A stretch of DNA of 64,000 nucleotides from Bradyrhizobium sp. GTDB taxonomy: Bacteria; Pseudomonadota; Alphaproteobacteria; Rhizobiales; Xanthobacteraceae. Location: contig NZ_DAHUXJ010000086.1 in assembly GCF_027307225.1 (NCBI RefSeq), forward strand, positions 29,493 to 93,492, written 5' to 3'. Each line of letters opens with the position of its first letter. The first letter of the stretch is position 1. The notes under the pieces are model-generated. The model had not been told where the DNA came from and searched no databases. It saw nothing but the letters and a program-made list of their open reading frames with translations. Shown here piece by piece: positions 49,909 to 58,221 of this stretch. Made by a program: the position numbers and the translations under genes.

Positions 49909-51759
49909 CTAACGAGATTTCCTGGCGGCAATCATCGCAGCAAGTTCGCTCCGCACCTTATCGAGGACGGGACCGTAGTTACGGGTTTCATCCTGCCGGA
50001 ACAGGCGAACGGTAGGATACCACGGGCTGTCGTCGCGATCGAGCAGCCAGCGCCAATCCGGCTGGTAGGACAGCAGAATCCAGGTCGGCAGCCCAAGGGC
50101 GCCGGCGAGATGAGCGACGCTGGTGTCAACTGTGATTACGAGATCAAGACAGTTGATCAGCGCCGCCGTCTCGGTGAAATCGGTGAGATGCGTGCTCACA
50201 TCAATGATGTCAGCTTGTTCGAGCACGGCTTTGTCGTCCGGCCTTGGGTCCTTCTGAAGGCTGATGAAGGCGGCGTCGAGATCGAGCAGACGTAGATACA
50301 GCTGCATTGGGATCGACCGATTGCGATCGTTCAGGTGTTTGGGGTTGCCGGACCAAACGAGGCCTACCCGAAGCTTCTTTTCCACGCCGAAGCAGCCGGA
50401 AAGCCGGTCCTCCCAGATTTTCATGCGCGCTTCTGACGGCTGTGGCAGGTAGCCGACGCCTGGCGGGATCGTATCCAGACGGGTTTCAAAGGCCAGCGGC
50501 AGAGAACCGACCGGACAATACAGGTCAAAAGCCGGCAGCGCCTCGACCGAGTGCGGGATGCACTGCGAGACGCCTTGAATTCCCGCAAGCAAAGGAAGTA
50601 CCGGATCGTTGACACGCACAATGACGCGGGCGCCACGGGCGGCCAGCATCGGCAGGTAACGGGCAAATTGAATGGTGTCACCCATTCCCTCGTCCTCGGG
50701 AACGAGGATCGTCTTGCCCGCAAGAGATTCCTTCCCAAGCCACCTTGGCTGGGAAAATTCGAAACGGGAAACGGCCAGGCCCGGGACGTTCGATCGGGCT
50801 TCGCGTCCGGCCCAGCCGGTCTCGAAATTGCCGGTCAGCAGTTGAATGAGCGACGCGTCAAAGTCCGCTGCAGCAGCAGAGGAGCTGATGGCTTTCATCT
50901 GATCGTAGATCGCAAGCGCTCCATCAAATCGATGAAGCTGCACGAGCGCCAGAGCCTTGTTGTGAAACGCGCCGAGAAAGTCCGGCCGGAGGCGGATGGC
51001 CTGGTCGAACCACGGAAGCGCCTCTTCATCTCGCTTGAGCTGCCGGAGAAATACGCCGACATAACTGCAGGTTCCAGCGTCGGTCGGATCGATCGTGTGG
51101 GCGCTTTGAATGTCCTGCAATCCTTCCTCGAACCTCTCCAGGATATACATCGAAAGTGCGCGCATCTGCAGCTTGAGGCTGTCATCAGCCGGCATTTGTT
51201 CGTGCAAGCTGAAAAGGTCGAGAGCTTCCTCAGTGCGCCCCAATTGATGAAGGAGCGTCCCCGCTTTGTGGGCCGCCTCCCAAAGGCGGGGATTGAGTTT
51301 GAGCGCGTGCTGATACGTCAGGATTGCCTCCGCTAGCCGCACCATGTCAGCGAGCACGTCGCCGAGAGTTTTCCACAGGCCCGCATTGTCCGGCTCTAGC
51401 TGCACCGCCTTGTCGAAGGTCGCTAAAGCCTCCTCGCGCCGTCCCAGCTTTAGAAGTGCGTTGCCGAGGTTCGTCAGATAGTCCGTTTTCGGCTGCTGCC
51501 GAATGGCGCGCGATATCCACTCGATCGCGTGGTCAAGCTGTCCGGCCTGGAGGCAGAGGAGGCCAGTCAAGTGCAGGGTATCGGCGTGCCCGGCGTCCAG
51601 CGCGAGCGCCTTCTGGCAACAGATCTGGGCATCGAGATGCCGGCCCGCGGACAAATGGTGCACGCCGGCTTCATAAAGCGCTGCCGGTGTGGTTGCGGAG
51701 GGTTGGTGCTGTGCGACCTTCGACGCCTTGAAGGTCGACCTGCGCTCGCGGCGATTCAT
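49909..51759 (-). CDS. TPR protein with C-terminal glycosyltransferase-9-like domain
   Basis: 616 residues from this start. About eight tetratricopeptide repeats cover residues 20-290 (AAHKAGTLLHQLGRTEEALDLF, NLGNALLKLGRREEALATFDKA). The C-terminal half (about 330-600) resembles heptosyltransferase/GT9-type domains: ILVPEDEGMGDTIQFARYL, RVGLVWSGNPKHLNDRNRS and DLVITVDTSVAHLAGALGLP. Such fusions occur beside flagellin or surface-glycan modification genes; the acceptor here is unknown. A start 30 bases further upstream is possible. Next gene upstream is a methyltransferase. Confidence 0.85.
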   Translation of the reverse strand: MNRRERRSTFKASKVAQHQPSATTPAALYEAGVHHLSAGRHLDAQICCQKALALDAGHADTLHLTGLLCLQAGQLDHAIEWISRAIRQQPKTDYLTNLGNALLKLGRREEALATFDKAVQLEPDNAGLWKTLGDVLADMVRLAEAILTYQHALKLNPRLWEAAHKAGTLLHQLGRTEEALDLFSLHEQMPADDSLKLQMRALSMYILERFEEGLQDIQSAHTIDPTDAGTCSYVGVFLRQLKRDEEALPWFDQAIRLRPDFLGAFHNKALALVQLHRFDGALAIYDQMKAISSSAAAADFDASLIQLLTGNFETGWAGREARSNVPGLAVSRFEFSQPRWLGKESLAGKTILVPEDEGMGDTIQFARYLPMLAARGARVIVRVNDPVLPLLAGIQGVSQCIPHSVEALPAFDLYCPVGSLPLAFETRLDTIPPGVGYLPQPSEARMKIWEDRLSGCFGVEKKLRVGLVWSGNPKHLNDRNRSIPMQLYLRLLDLDAAFISLQKDPRPDDKAVLEQADIIDVSTHLTDFTETAALINCLDLVITVDTSVAHLAGALGLPTWILLSYQPDWRWLLDRDDSPWYPTVRLFRQDETRNYGPVLDKVRSELAAMIAARKSR

Positions 51760-51910
51760 CTCGATTTCCGACGTGAAATGATAGGCCAACCCGTAATCAA
51801 TTCTGGCGCTGTCAGAAAGGTCTGGCGCGCCGGTTTTTCAGCCGCTGGCGCCCGTTGTTTCCTGCCATCGCCGGCCTGCTGGATTTTTCGAATTGGTACG
51901 CAGGCCGGAT

Positions 51911-52684
51911 TCACTGAGTCACCGTCCCCCAGTTCTCAGGTAGTGTGCGAAACGCAAGATGGGCGCCAGCGTTGAATGATGCCGTTTTGAAGCCATGCTT
52001 GCCCCAAGCTGCGGCCAGCGCTTGCTTGGTAAAGATGGACACGTGTCCGTTGCGCGGTCCGACGTACCACCACGACATTCCTTGTGAATCGAAATCATCC
52101 GGTTGGGTCAGCGTCGAATAAAACACCGCACCTGGATCGGCGACGAATTCGATTATTTTACCAATTCCAGCGACGGGGTCAGGCAAATGTTCCAGCGTCT
52201 CAAAGCACGTAACCAGGTCGAACTTGCCCGCCGGCGGAAGTGAATGCTCCGGTACCATCGGATCGTAGGTGACAGCTTCCTTGAAACCGTTGGTACGCAA
52301 CGTAGCGCACAAGACATCGTTGCCGCCTCCGTAGTCGAGGACCCTCATGTTCGCTTTATGGGCGGACCAGAAGCCGGTTACCACGTTGGCATTTCCGCTC
52401 GGGCGTGCGTTTTTGTAGTCGGGGTCGAACACAATGTATTCGTCATTGTAGATATGCGCCTTGAACTCGTTGATGTCCCAATCATCGAATGCGTCGGTGA
52501 ACAGGAAGCCGCAGGCTTCACAGCGGCGATAATAGATCGGAACACCTGAAAGAGAGGTCTGGGGTCCGATTAGGCAAGACCGGTTCGAGTCGATCACGCC
52601 GTAAAGTGCCGATGGCTCTTCGCAGATCTTGCATGCGATAGGTGACGTGGTCACCGCCCTGAGACGAGGTACAGTCAAAGACAT
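51911..52684 (-). CDS. Class I SAM-dependent methyltransferase with N-terminal zinc-binding motif
   Basis: 257 residues. The N-terminus holds CKICEEPSALYG and RRCEACGF, two CxxC pairs typical of sugar-C-methyltransferase-like (Methyltransf_13) zinc heads. The SAM domain begins at VLDYGGGNDVLCATLR (motif I with GGGN), followed by DLVTCFETLEHLPDP and a late GHVSIFTKQAL. Such enzymes methylate nucleotide sugars or surface glycans. Same strand as the TPR/GT gene 152 bases away, so the pair may act on one glycan. Confidence 0.85.
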   Translation of the reverse strand: MSLTVPRLRAVTTSPIACKICEEPSALYGVIDSNRSCLIGPQTSLSGVPIYYRRCEACGFLFTDAFDDWDINEFKAHIYNDEYIVFDPDYKNARPSGNANVVTGFWSAHKANMRVLDYGGGNDVLCATLRTNGFKEAVTYDPMVPEHSLPPAGKFDLVTCFETLEHLPDPVAGIGKIIEFVADPGAVFYSTLTQPDDFDSQGMSWWYVGPRNGHVSIFTKQALAAAWGKHGFKTASFNAGAHLAFRTLPENWGTVTQ

Positions 52685-52862
52685 CGTTTGCTTCTCCTGG
52701 CGAATACTTCAAAGCAAAGCCGCAACCTGCGGAAGAAAGATTCGGCTGGTCCCCAATTGAAGAAAACAGGGTTAATAATTCCTTAACCGCCAACGAGACT
52801 TTCTTTGCGGGATCATTTCAGTCCGGCGGCGACGTCGCGATTTCTTGGATAACGGGGGTGGG

Positions 52863-53657
52863 TCACGTGCCGAGCGGCTTCAAAATCTTCACCAGTTCGG
52901 CGTGGACGAATTCGTTGCCGCAGATGACGCTGCGGGTGATGAGCGGGTCGTCGTCGCCGGCGATGCCGGAGACGATGCCGCCGGCCTCGCGCACCATGAT
53001 CTGTCCGGCCGCCATGTCCCAGGGCTGCAGGTTGCGCTCCCAATAACCGTCAAGGCGGCCCGCCGCGACAAAAGCCATGTCGAGCGATGCCGCGCCGAAC
53101 CGGCGCAGGCCCGCGACGCGATTTTGCAGTTCGGTCATTTCCTGGCGCGACAGCTCATGATTGCCGCGCCCGATATGCGGCAGGCCGCAGGCGAGCACGC
53201 ATTCGTTGAGCTTGCGCCGGCCAGCGACGCGCAGGCGCTGGTCGTTGAAGAAAGCTCCCTTGCCGCGTTCGGCGGTATAGAGCTCGTCATTGGCGGGATT
53301 GTAGATCACGCCAGCAATCACCGTGCCCTCGCGCTGGAGCGCGATCGAGATCGCAAACTGCGGAATGCCGTGCAGGAAATTGGTGGTGCCGTCGAGCGGG
53401 TCGACGATCCAGGTGTGGGACTTGTCGGCGCCCTCGCGCGAGCCGCCTTCCTCGCCGATGAAGCCGTAACCGGGACGCGCCTTGGCGAGGTCCTCGTAGA
53501 GCATCTCCTCCGCGCGCTTGTCGGCCAGGCTGACGAAATTGGCCGGCCCCTTCATCGACACCTGCAGATTTTCGATTTCGCCGAGGTCGCGCTTGAGGCT
53601 GCGGCCGGCGCGGCGCGCCGCCTTGACCATGACGTTGAGGAGGGCTGATTGCAGCAT
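52863..53657 (-). CDS. suhB: Inositol-1-monophosphatase family protein
   Basis: 264 residues with all metal-site motifs: GEEGG (about 72-76), WIVDPLDGTTNFLHGIPQFA and ERNLQPWDMAAGQIMVREAGG. It hydrolyses inositol or related sugar phosphates; bacterial SuhB also acts in rRNA antitermination. The ATG at 53657 gives the standard N-terminus MLQSALLNVMVKAARRAGR. A longer frame extends through a 16-base tandem repeat and was not used. Downstream neighbour of the SEL1 gene on the same strand. Confidence 0.93.
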   Translation of the reverse strand: MLQSALLNVMVKAARRAGRSLKRDLGEIENLQVSMKGPANFVSLADKRAEEMLYEDLAKARPGYGFIGEEGGSREGADKSHTWIVDPLDGTTNFLHGIPQFAISIALQREGTVIAGVIYNPANDELYTAERGKGAFFNDQRLRVAGRRKLNECVLACGLPHIGRGNHELSRQEMTELQNRVAGLRRFGAASLDMAFVAAGRLDGYWERNLQPWDMAAGQIMVREAGGIVSGIAGDDDPLITRSVICGNEFVHAELVKILKPLGT

Positions 53658-53668
53658 GATCCAGGGCC

Positions 53669-53716
53669 GGTTGGTTCTAGAGCAGGTTGGTTCTAGGGCA
53701 GGTTGGTTCGGCGAAG
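53669..53716. repeat. Three tandem 16-bp units
   Basis: GGTTGGTTCTAGAGCA (53669-53684), GGTTGGTTCTAGGGCA (53685-53700), GGTTGGTTCGGCGAAG (53701-53716). The first two differ by one base; the third keeps only the first nine bases. Located between the suhB start and the SEL1 stop. Confidence 0.85.
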
Positions 53717-53754
53717 ACAGATGTGGGTGCCCGTTGGCGCTGACCGCGTCAAGC

Positions 53755-54819
53755 TCATTTGGTGCCGAACCATTTGTGGACTTCGACGGACGCCTTGGCC
53801 TTTTCATCCGCGGTCATGGTGGAGAGAACTTCGTCGAGCTCCGGATCGCCCTTGCCGGCGGTCTTGGCAATGGTGTGCCATTTCAGCGCCGCGACCTTGT
53901 CGACCGGCGCGCCATTGCCGCTCGCCAGCACCCGCGCCAGGCGGTTTTGTGCGATCGGGTTGTTTTGCCTGGCTGCCTTGCGCAACAGCTCAACCGCCGC
54001 GGCTTCGTTTTTCGGCATTCCGCTGCCGTTGAACAGCGCGATCGCATATTCGACCTCGGCGTCGATGTTGCCGGCGAGCGTAGCCGCCTGGAGCAGGCGC
54101 CCGGCCTTTTCCAGGTCCTTCGGCACCCCCGTGCCCTCCTTGTAGAAGGTGGCAAGGGCATACTCGGCGGCCGGATTACCGGCATCGGCCGCAACCTTGA
54201 ACAGTTCCGCTGCGCGCCTGACGTCCTGCGGCAACGTCTCGCCGCCGAGATACAGCAAAGCGAGATTATATGCGGCCTTGGTATTGCCGAGCTTGGCGGA
54301 GGAGGCGAACAGCTTCGCGGCTTCCGGACGGTTGGCCACTCCGCTGCGGCCTTCCAGCCGTATCATCCCCAACTCGAACATCGCTTCACGATCGCCAGCA
54401 TCGGCGGCGCGCTTGTACCATTCGGCGGCCTTGGCGACGTCGCGCTTGACGCCGAACCCGTTCTTGTAGAGCTCGCCAAGCATCGTCATCGCCTTGGGGT
54501 CGTTCTTTTCCTGCACGCGCTTCGTCGCAAGATCAAAGGCGGTCTTGTAGAGGCCGCGCTGGTAGGCGCCATAGACCAGATCGACATTGGGATTGTCGGG
54601 CTCGGCCGGAGCCGGAGCCGCCGGCTGCGCGGGCTCCGGAGCGGGCCTTTTGGCGACGGGTTTGATCTTCAGCTTGGCAGGAGCCGATTTGGCCGGCGGC
54701 GTGTCCGGCTTTTCCGGTGCGGCGCCGGGTGGCGTCAGCGAAACCTGCGCTGATGCGTGGGCCGCCAGCATCACGGCGGCACAGAGCAGAAAGGAACGCG
54801 CGATTCTCATTTCCGGCAT
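53755..54819 (-). CDS. Secreted SEL1/TPR-repeat protein
   Basis: 354 residues. Signal peptide (FLLCAAVMLAAHASA), a Pro/Ala/Lys-rich linker (35-80), then about six SEL1-like repeats (AMTMLGELYKNGFGVKRDVAKAAEWYKRAADAG, seen as GELYKNGFGVKRDVAKAAEW; AEYALATFYKEGTGVPKDLEKA). Periplasmic SEL1 proteins are usually scaffolds for envelope complexes. Its ATG overlaps the thiE stop by one base (TAATG), which supports this start over the ATG three codons later. Confidence 0.88.
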   Translation of the reverse strand: MPEMRIARSFLLCAAVMLAAHASAQVSLTPPGAAPEKPDTPPAKSAPAKLKIKPVAKRPAPEPAQPAAPAPAEPDNPNVDLVYGAYQRGLYKTAFDLATKRVQEKNDPKAMTMLGELYKNGFGVKRDVAKAAEWYKRAADAGDREAMFELGMIRLEGRSGVANRPEAAKLFASSAKLGNTKAAYNLALLYLGGETLPQDVRRAAELFKVAADAGNPAAEYALATFYKEGTGVPKDLEKAGRLLQAATLAGNIDAEVEYAIALFNGSGMPKNEAAAVELLRKAARQNNPIAQNRLARVLASGNGAPVDKVAALKWHTIAKTAGKGDPELDEVLSTMTADEKAKASVEVHKWFGTK

Positions 54820-55499
54820 TATCCCTGCGGCGCTTCGGCCCTGGCCGGCATCGCGGCATGCGCTTTGCGAATGGCGGCCTCGGTCGCGCGGAGCGAGGCT
54901 GCCGGTCCTTCGCCGGCACTCCAGATAAAGTCGCCTGCGAGAATGAAATCGGCGCCAGCGCCGGCGAAGCTATCTGCCTCTTCAAGCGTCGCCGCAAAGC
55001 CGACCGACGGCAGTTCGAACAATTCGTCCCACCATTGCAGGCGGTCGGCGATCGCGGCCGCTGACGGGCGCTGTCCTTTTTCGTCCGGCTCGCCGAACAG
55101 CACATAATCGGCGCCCAGTTCACCCGCCGTCATGGAATCGTGCCGTGTCGCAAGGCGGCCGACGCCGGCAATGCGGTCAGGCCTCAGCGCCGGCAGCGCT
55201 TCCTCAAAAGCGGCGAGGCCGGACAAATGCGCGCCATCGGCGCCCGCGCGCGCCACGAGATCGGCATTCCCATCGAGCAACAGCGCGGTACCCTTGTCCT
55301 GAATGATGGGCGCGAGCGCCTTGATGCGCGAGATCAGCGTGCGCGGGTCGGAAGGCTTTAGCCGCAGCAGCACTGCCGCGACATCGGCCGCCTCGAGCAG
55401 CGACGGCAGCACTTTTGCCAGCGGCTGCGGATCGTCGATCGCCAGCGTTGCGAGATAAAGGCGCGGGATCGGGCGCGTCGGAACGGTTTTGGAGGCCAA
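54819..55499 (-). CDS. thiE: Thiamine-phosphate synthase (ThiE/TenI family)
   Basis: 226 residues of a ThiE-like TIM barrel. Visible blocks are IIQDKGTALLLDGNADLVARAGADGAHLSG (as GTALLLDGNADLVARAGADG), ITGV-type IAGVGRLATRHDS, GADYVLFGEPDEKGQRP and GADFILAGDFIW. Some canonical residues (for example the HLGQ motif) are altered to HLSG, so TenI-like or variant function is possible. The start is a TTG at 55499 with GGAG nine bases upstream, and that GGAG is part of a palindromic element's outer stem. Coupled to the SEL1 gene. Confidence 0.8.
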   Translation of the reverse strand: MASKTVPTRPIPRLYLATLAIDDPQPLAKVLPSLLEAADVAAVLLRLKPSDPRTLISRIKALAPIIQDKGTALLLDGNADLVARAGADGAHLSGLAAFEEALPALRPDRIAGVGRLATRHDSMTAGELGADYVLFGEPDEKGQRPSAAAIADRLQWWDELFELPSVGFAATLEEADSFAGAGADFILAGDFIWSAGEGPAASLRATEAAIRKAHAAMPARAEAPQG

Positions 55500-55502
55500 A
55501 TT

Positions 55503-55834
55503 CTAGAGCTCCGATTCCGAAGTTCGCACGGAGATTGCAGCGACCTCTGATGCGAACTTCGGAATCAAAGGAGCTCTAGTGCGGTGAATTTGAAGTTCCT
55601 ATCAGTTTCGCGGTAACCTCGTCATAGGAACTTCAAATTCTAAGCCGCACTAGAATCATATAGTTGGCTAGTGCTCCTTTGATTCCGAAGTTCGTAAACG
55701 TGGAGCCGCAATATGATACGAACTTCAGAATCGGAGCACTAGTAACTTTTGGTTCGTAGTGCGGCTTTTGAATTTGAAGCTCCTATAACGAACTCGCAGC
55801 GAAACTGATAGGAGCTTCAAATTGGCCGCACTAC
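55503..55834. repeat. Nested bipartite palindromic elements
   Basis: A forward 55503-55579; B reversed 55576-55653; linker 55654-55667; A reversed 55668-55742; then a linker (from 55743) and B forward to 55834. A complete reversed element (55576-55742) therefore interrupts a forward one exactly at the CTAG that ends its A module, with CTAG on both sides. The final B ends GTAG (55756-55759) and CTAC (55831-55834); the CTA at 55831-55833 is the minus-strand TAG stop of the aldolase gene. Confidence 0.93.
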
Positions 55835-56856
55835 GCGGCCTTCTTTTCGATATCGGCCGTCCAGCGGCCGGTGCTTGCGAGTCCGTTCATCTGCGCGCGG
55901 TGGCTGAAGGCGCGTTGGCCGGCCGGAACGTTTTCGGATTTGCCGGACCACGCCTGCTGCGGCGCGGCCTGCAAGGCGCGGCCATAGGAGAAGGTAACCT
56001 TCCATGGCAGGTTGCCGATCGCGTTGATGGCGTTGAGATGCGCGGTCGCTTCCTCGTCGGATTGTCCGCCGGAGAGAAACGCGATGCCGGGCACCGCCGC
56101 TGGAACGCAGGCCTTGAGAAGACGGACGGTCTTTTCGGCAACCTGCTGCACGGAAGCCTGTTTGGCCGATTTCTTGCCGGCGACAGCCATGTTGGGCTTG
56201 AGGATCATGCCCTCGAGCGCAACGCGCTGCACGCGCAATTCCTGGAACGTCTTGTTGAGCATGCGGCTCGTCACCTCGTAGCAGCGCTCGATATCGTGAT
56301 CGCCGTCCATCAGCACTTCCGGTTCGACGATCGGTACGATCTGCGCCGCCTGGCACAGCGCGGCGTAACGCGCCAGCGCATGGGCGTTGACGCTGATTGC
56401 CGTCATCGAGGGAATGCCGCTGCCGATATCGATCACGGCGCGCCACTTCGCAAAACGTGCGCCGCGCTCGTAATATTTCTTCAGGCGCTCGGCAAGCTTG
56501 TCGAGCCCGACGGTGACGAGTTCCCCCGGGCAGTTCGGTAAGGCTTGCGTGCCCTCGTCGACCTTGATGCCGGGAATGGAACCGGCCTGCTCGATCAGCT
56601 TGACCAGCGGAGTTCCATCTTTCGCGTTCTGCCAGATGGTTTCGTCGTAAAGGATGACACCGGAGATATATTTGCTCATCGCCTCCTGCGAGCTGAACAG
56701 CATCTCGCGATAATCGCGGCGACTGTCCTCGGTCGATGCCACATGGATGGCGTCGAAGCGCTTCTTGATGGTGCCGGACGATTCATCGGCGGCGAGGATG
56801 CCCTTGCCCGGCGCGACCATGGCAACGGCGACTTTGTTCAGATCGGTAAGGTTCAT
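55831..56856 (-). CDS. fbaB: Class I fructose-bisphosphate aldolase
   Basis: 341 residues of the eukaryote-type class I aldolase found in some bacteria. VAPGKGILAADESSGTIKKRFD (VAPGKGILAADESSGTIKK) is the phosphate-site N-terminus, QIVPIVEPEVLMDGDHDI carries the Glu of the active site, and LEGMILKPNMAVAGKKS includes the Schiff-base Lys. VPGIAFLSGGQSDEEATAHL closes the barrel. It cleaves fructose-1,6-bisphosphate. GAGGGAC precedes the ATG at 56856. It is separated from the class II aldolase gene by an intergenic palindrome. Confidence 0.94.
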   Translation of the reverse strand: MNLTDLNKVAVAMVAPGKGILAADESSGTIKKRFDAIHVASTEDSRRDYREMLFSSQEAMSKYISGVILYDETIWQNAKDGTPLVKLIEQAGSIPGIKVDEGTQALPNCPGELVTVGLDKLAERLKKYYERGARFAKWRAVIDIGSGIPSMTAISVNAHALARYAALCQAAQIVPIVEPEVLMDGDHDIERCYEVTSRMLNKTFQELRVQRVALEGMILKPNMAVAGKKSAKQASVQQVAEKTVRLLKACVPAAVPGIAFLSGGQSDEEATAHLNAINAIGNLPWKVTFSYGRALQAAPQQAWSGKSENVPAGQRAFSHRAQMNGLASTGRWTADIEKKAA

Positions 56857-56969
56857 CCGAAAGTCCCTCCGGAAGCTGCCTGCTTTTGGCGGCCAAAATA
56901 GACCGTTCTCGGGCAAAAGAGGAGGTGAACGTTGGTCACAGGCCTCCGGATTTTGACGCCTTTTCTTCT

Positions 56970-57083
56970 GGTCGTCATCGCCCGCGAAAGCGGGCGATCC
57001 AGTACGCCGCGGCTTTCGGCTCGATCGCGAATTTCTCCAGAATACTGGATCGTCCGGTCAAGCCGGACGATGACCGGGGAGAG
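56970..57083. repeat. Intergenic palindromic repeat, GTCGTCATCGCCCGC family
   Basis: GTCGTCATCGCCCGCGAAAG with CGGGCGATCCAGTA on the left, TACTGGATCGTCCGGTCAAG with CCGGACGATGACC on the right. Arms pair as inner hairpins (GCCCGC-GAAA-GCGGGC; GTCCGG-TCAA-CCGGAC) and as an outer long stem (ATCCAGTA/TACTGGAT). The pattern is common in Bradyrhizobium intergenic DNA. Lies between the two aldolase genes. Confidence 0.8.
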
Positions 57084-57113
57084 GGACTGCGCCTCATGCC
57101 ACCTTCGCGATCG

Positions 57114-58181
57114 CTACGCGACGCGGGGATCGAGTTCGCCCTTGGCGTAGCGCTTGGCCATTTCGGCCGGCGTGAGCACGCGCTTGATCTTGCTGGCCTG
57201 ACCTGCAGTGTTGAACTCCTGCAGACGCTGCTTGCACAGCCTGGTCATCGCATCCATCGCGGGCTTGAGGTACTTGCGCGGGTCGAACTCTTCCGGATTG
57301 TCCTTCAATACTTTGCGGATCTGCCCGGTCATTGCCATCCGGTTGTCGGTGTCGATGTTGATCTTGCGCACGCCGTTCTTGATGCCGCGCTGAATTTCGG
57401 CGACCGGCACGCCCCAGGTCGGCTTCATGTTGCCGCCATTGGCGTTGATGATGTCCTGCAGATCCTGCGGCACCGAGGAGGAGCCGTGCATGACGAGATG
57501 CATGTTCGGCAGCTTGCGGTGGATTTCCTCGATCACCTTCATGGCGAGAATGTCGCCGTCGGGCTTGCGGGTGAACTTGTAGGCGCCGTGCGAGGTGCCC
57601 ATCGCGATCGCAAGCGCGTCGACCTTGGTCTCCTTGACGAACTTCACGGCCTCCTCGGGATTGGTCAGGAGCTGGTCGTGCGAGAGCTTGCCTTCGGCGC
57701 CGTGGCCGTCTTCCTTGTCGCCCATCCCGGTCTCGAGTGAGCCGAGCACGCCGAGTTCGCCTTCCACCGAAATGCCGCCGAGATGCGCCATGCCGGTGAC
57801 GGTTTTGGTCACGCCGACATTGTAATCCCAGTCGCCGGGGGTCTTGCCGTCGGCCTTCAGCGAGCCGTCCATCATGACGGAAGTGAACCCGGCCTGGATC
57901 GCGGTCATGCAGGTCGCGGGCTCATTGCCGTGATCGAGATGCACGCAGACAGGAATCTGCGGATAGATCTCGGTTACCGCATCCATCATGTGACGGAGCA
58001 TGACGTCGTTGGCATAGGAGCGCGCGCCGCGCGAGGCCTGGATGATGACGGGCGCATCGACTTCGGAAGCCGCTGCCATGATCGACAGCGCCTGTTCCAT
58101 GTTGTTGATGTTGAAGGCCGGCACGCCGTAGTCGTGCTCCGCCGCGTGGTCGAGCAATTGGCGCAAGGTGATCCGAGCCAT
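57114..58181 (-). CDS. fbaA: Class II fructose-bisphosphate aldolase (zinc-dependent)
   Basis: 355 residues of the cbbA-like class II type. Zinc ligands are in [11 protein letters not shown], the region [20 protein letters not shown], and [22 protein letters not shown] and [16 protein letters not shown] are further signature blocks. It interconverts fructose-1,6-bisphosphate with triose phosphates in gluconeogenesis and, where present, the Calvin cycle. It follows pgk by 40 bases on the same strand and belongs to the tkt-gap-pgk-fba block. Confidence 0.95.
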   Translation of the reverse strand: MARITLRQLLDHAAEHDYGVPAFNINNMEQALSIMAAASEVDAPVIIQASRGARSYANDVMLRHMMDAVTEIYPQIPVCVHLDHGNEPATCMTAIQAGFTSVMMDGSLKADGKTPGDWDYNVGVTKTVTGMAHLGGISVEGELGVLGSLETGMGDKEDGHGAEGKLSHDQLLTNPEEAVKFVKETKVDALAIAMGTSHGAYKFTRKPDGDILAMKVIEEIHRKLPNMHLVMHGSSSVPQDLQDIINANGGNMKPTWGVPVAEIQRGIKNGVRKINIDTDNRMAMTGQIRKVLKDNPEEFDPRKYLKPAMDAMTRLCKQRLQEFNTAGQASKIKRVLTPAEMAKRYAKGELDPRVA

Positions 58182-58200
58182 GAAACCTGTTCTCCCGTTG

Positions 58201-58214
58201 GGGCTAGTGGTCCG
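58201..58214. repeat. Remnant tip of an A module
   Basis: GCTAGTGGTCCGAT, identical to the outer left arm of several A modules, followed by unrelated AT-rich sequence. No partner arm. Lies between pgk and fbaA. Confidence 0.55.
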
Positions 58215-58221
58215 ATATAAT

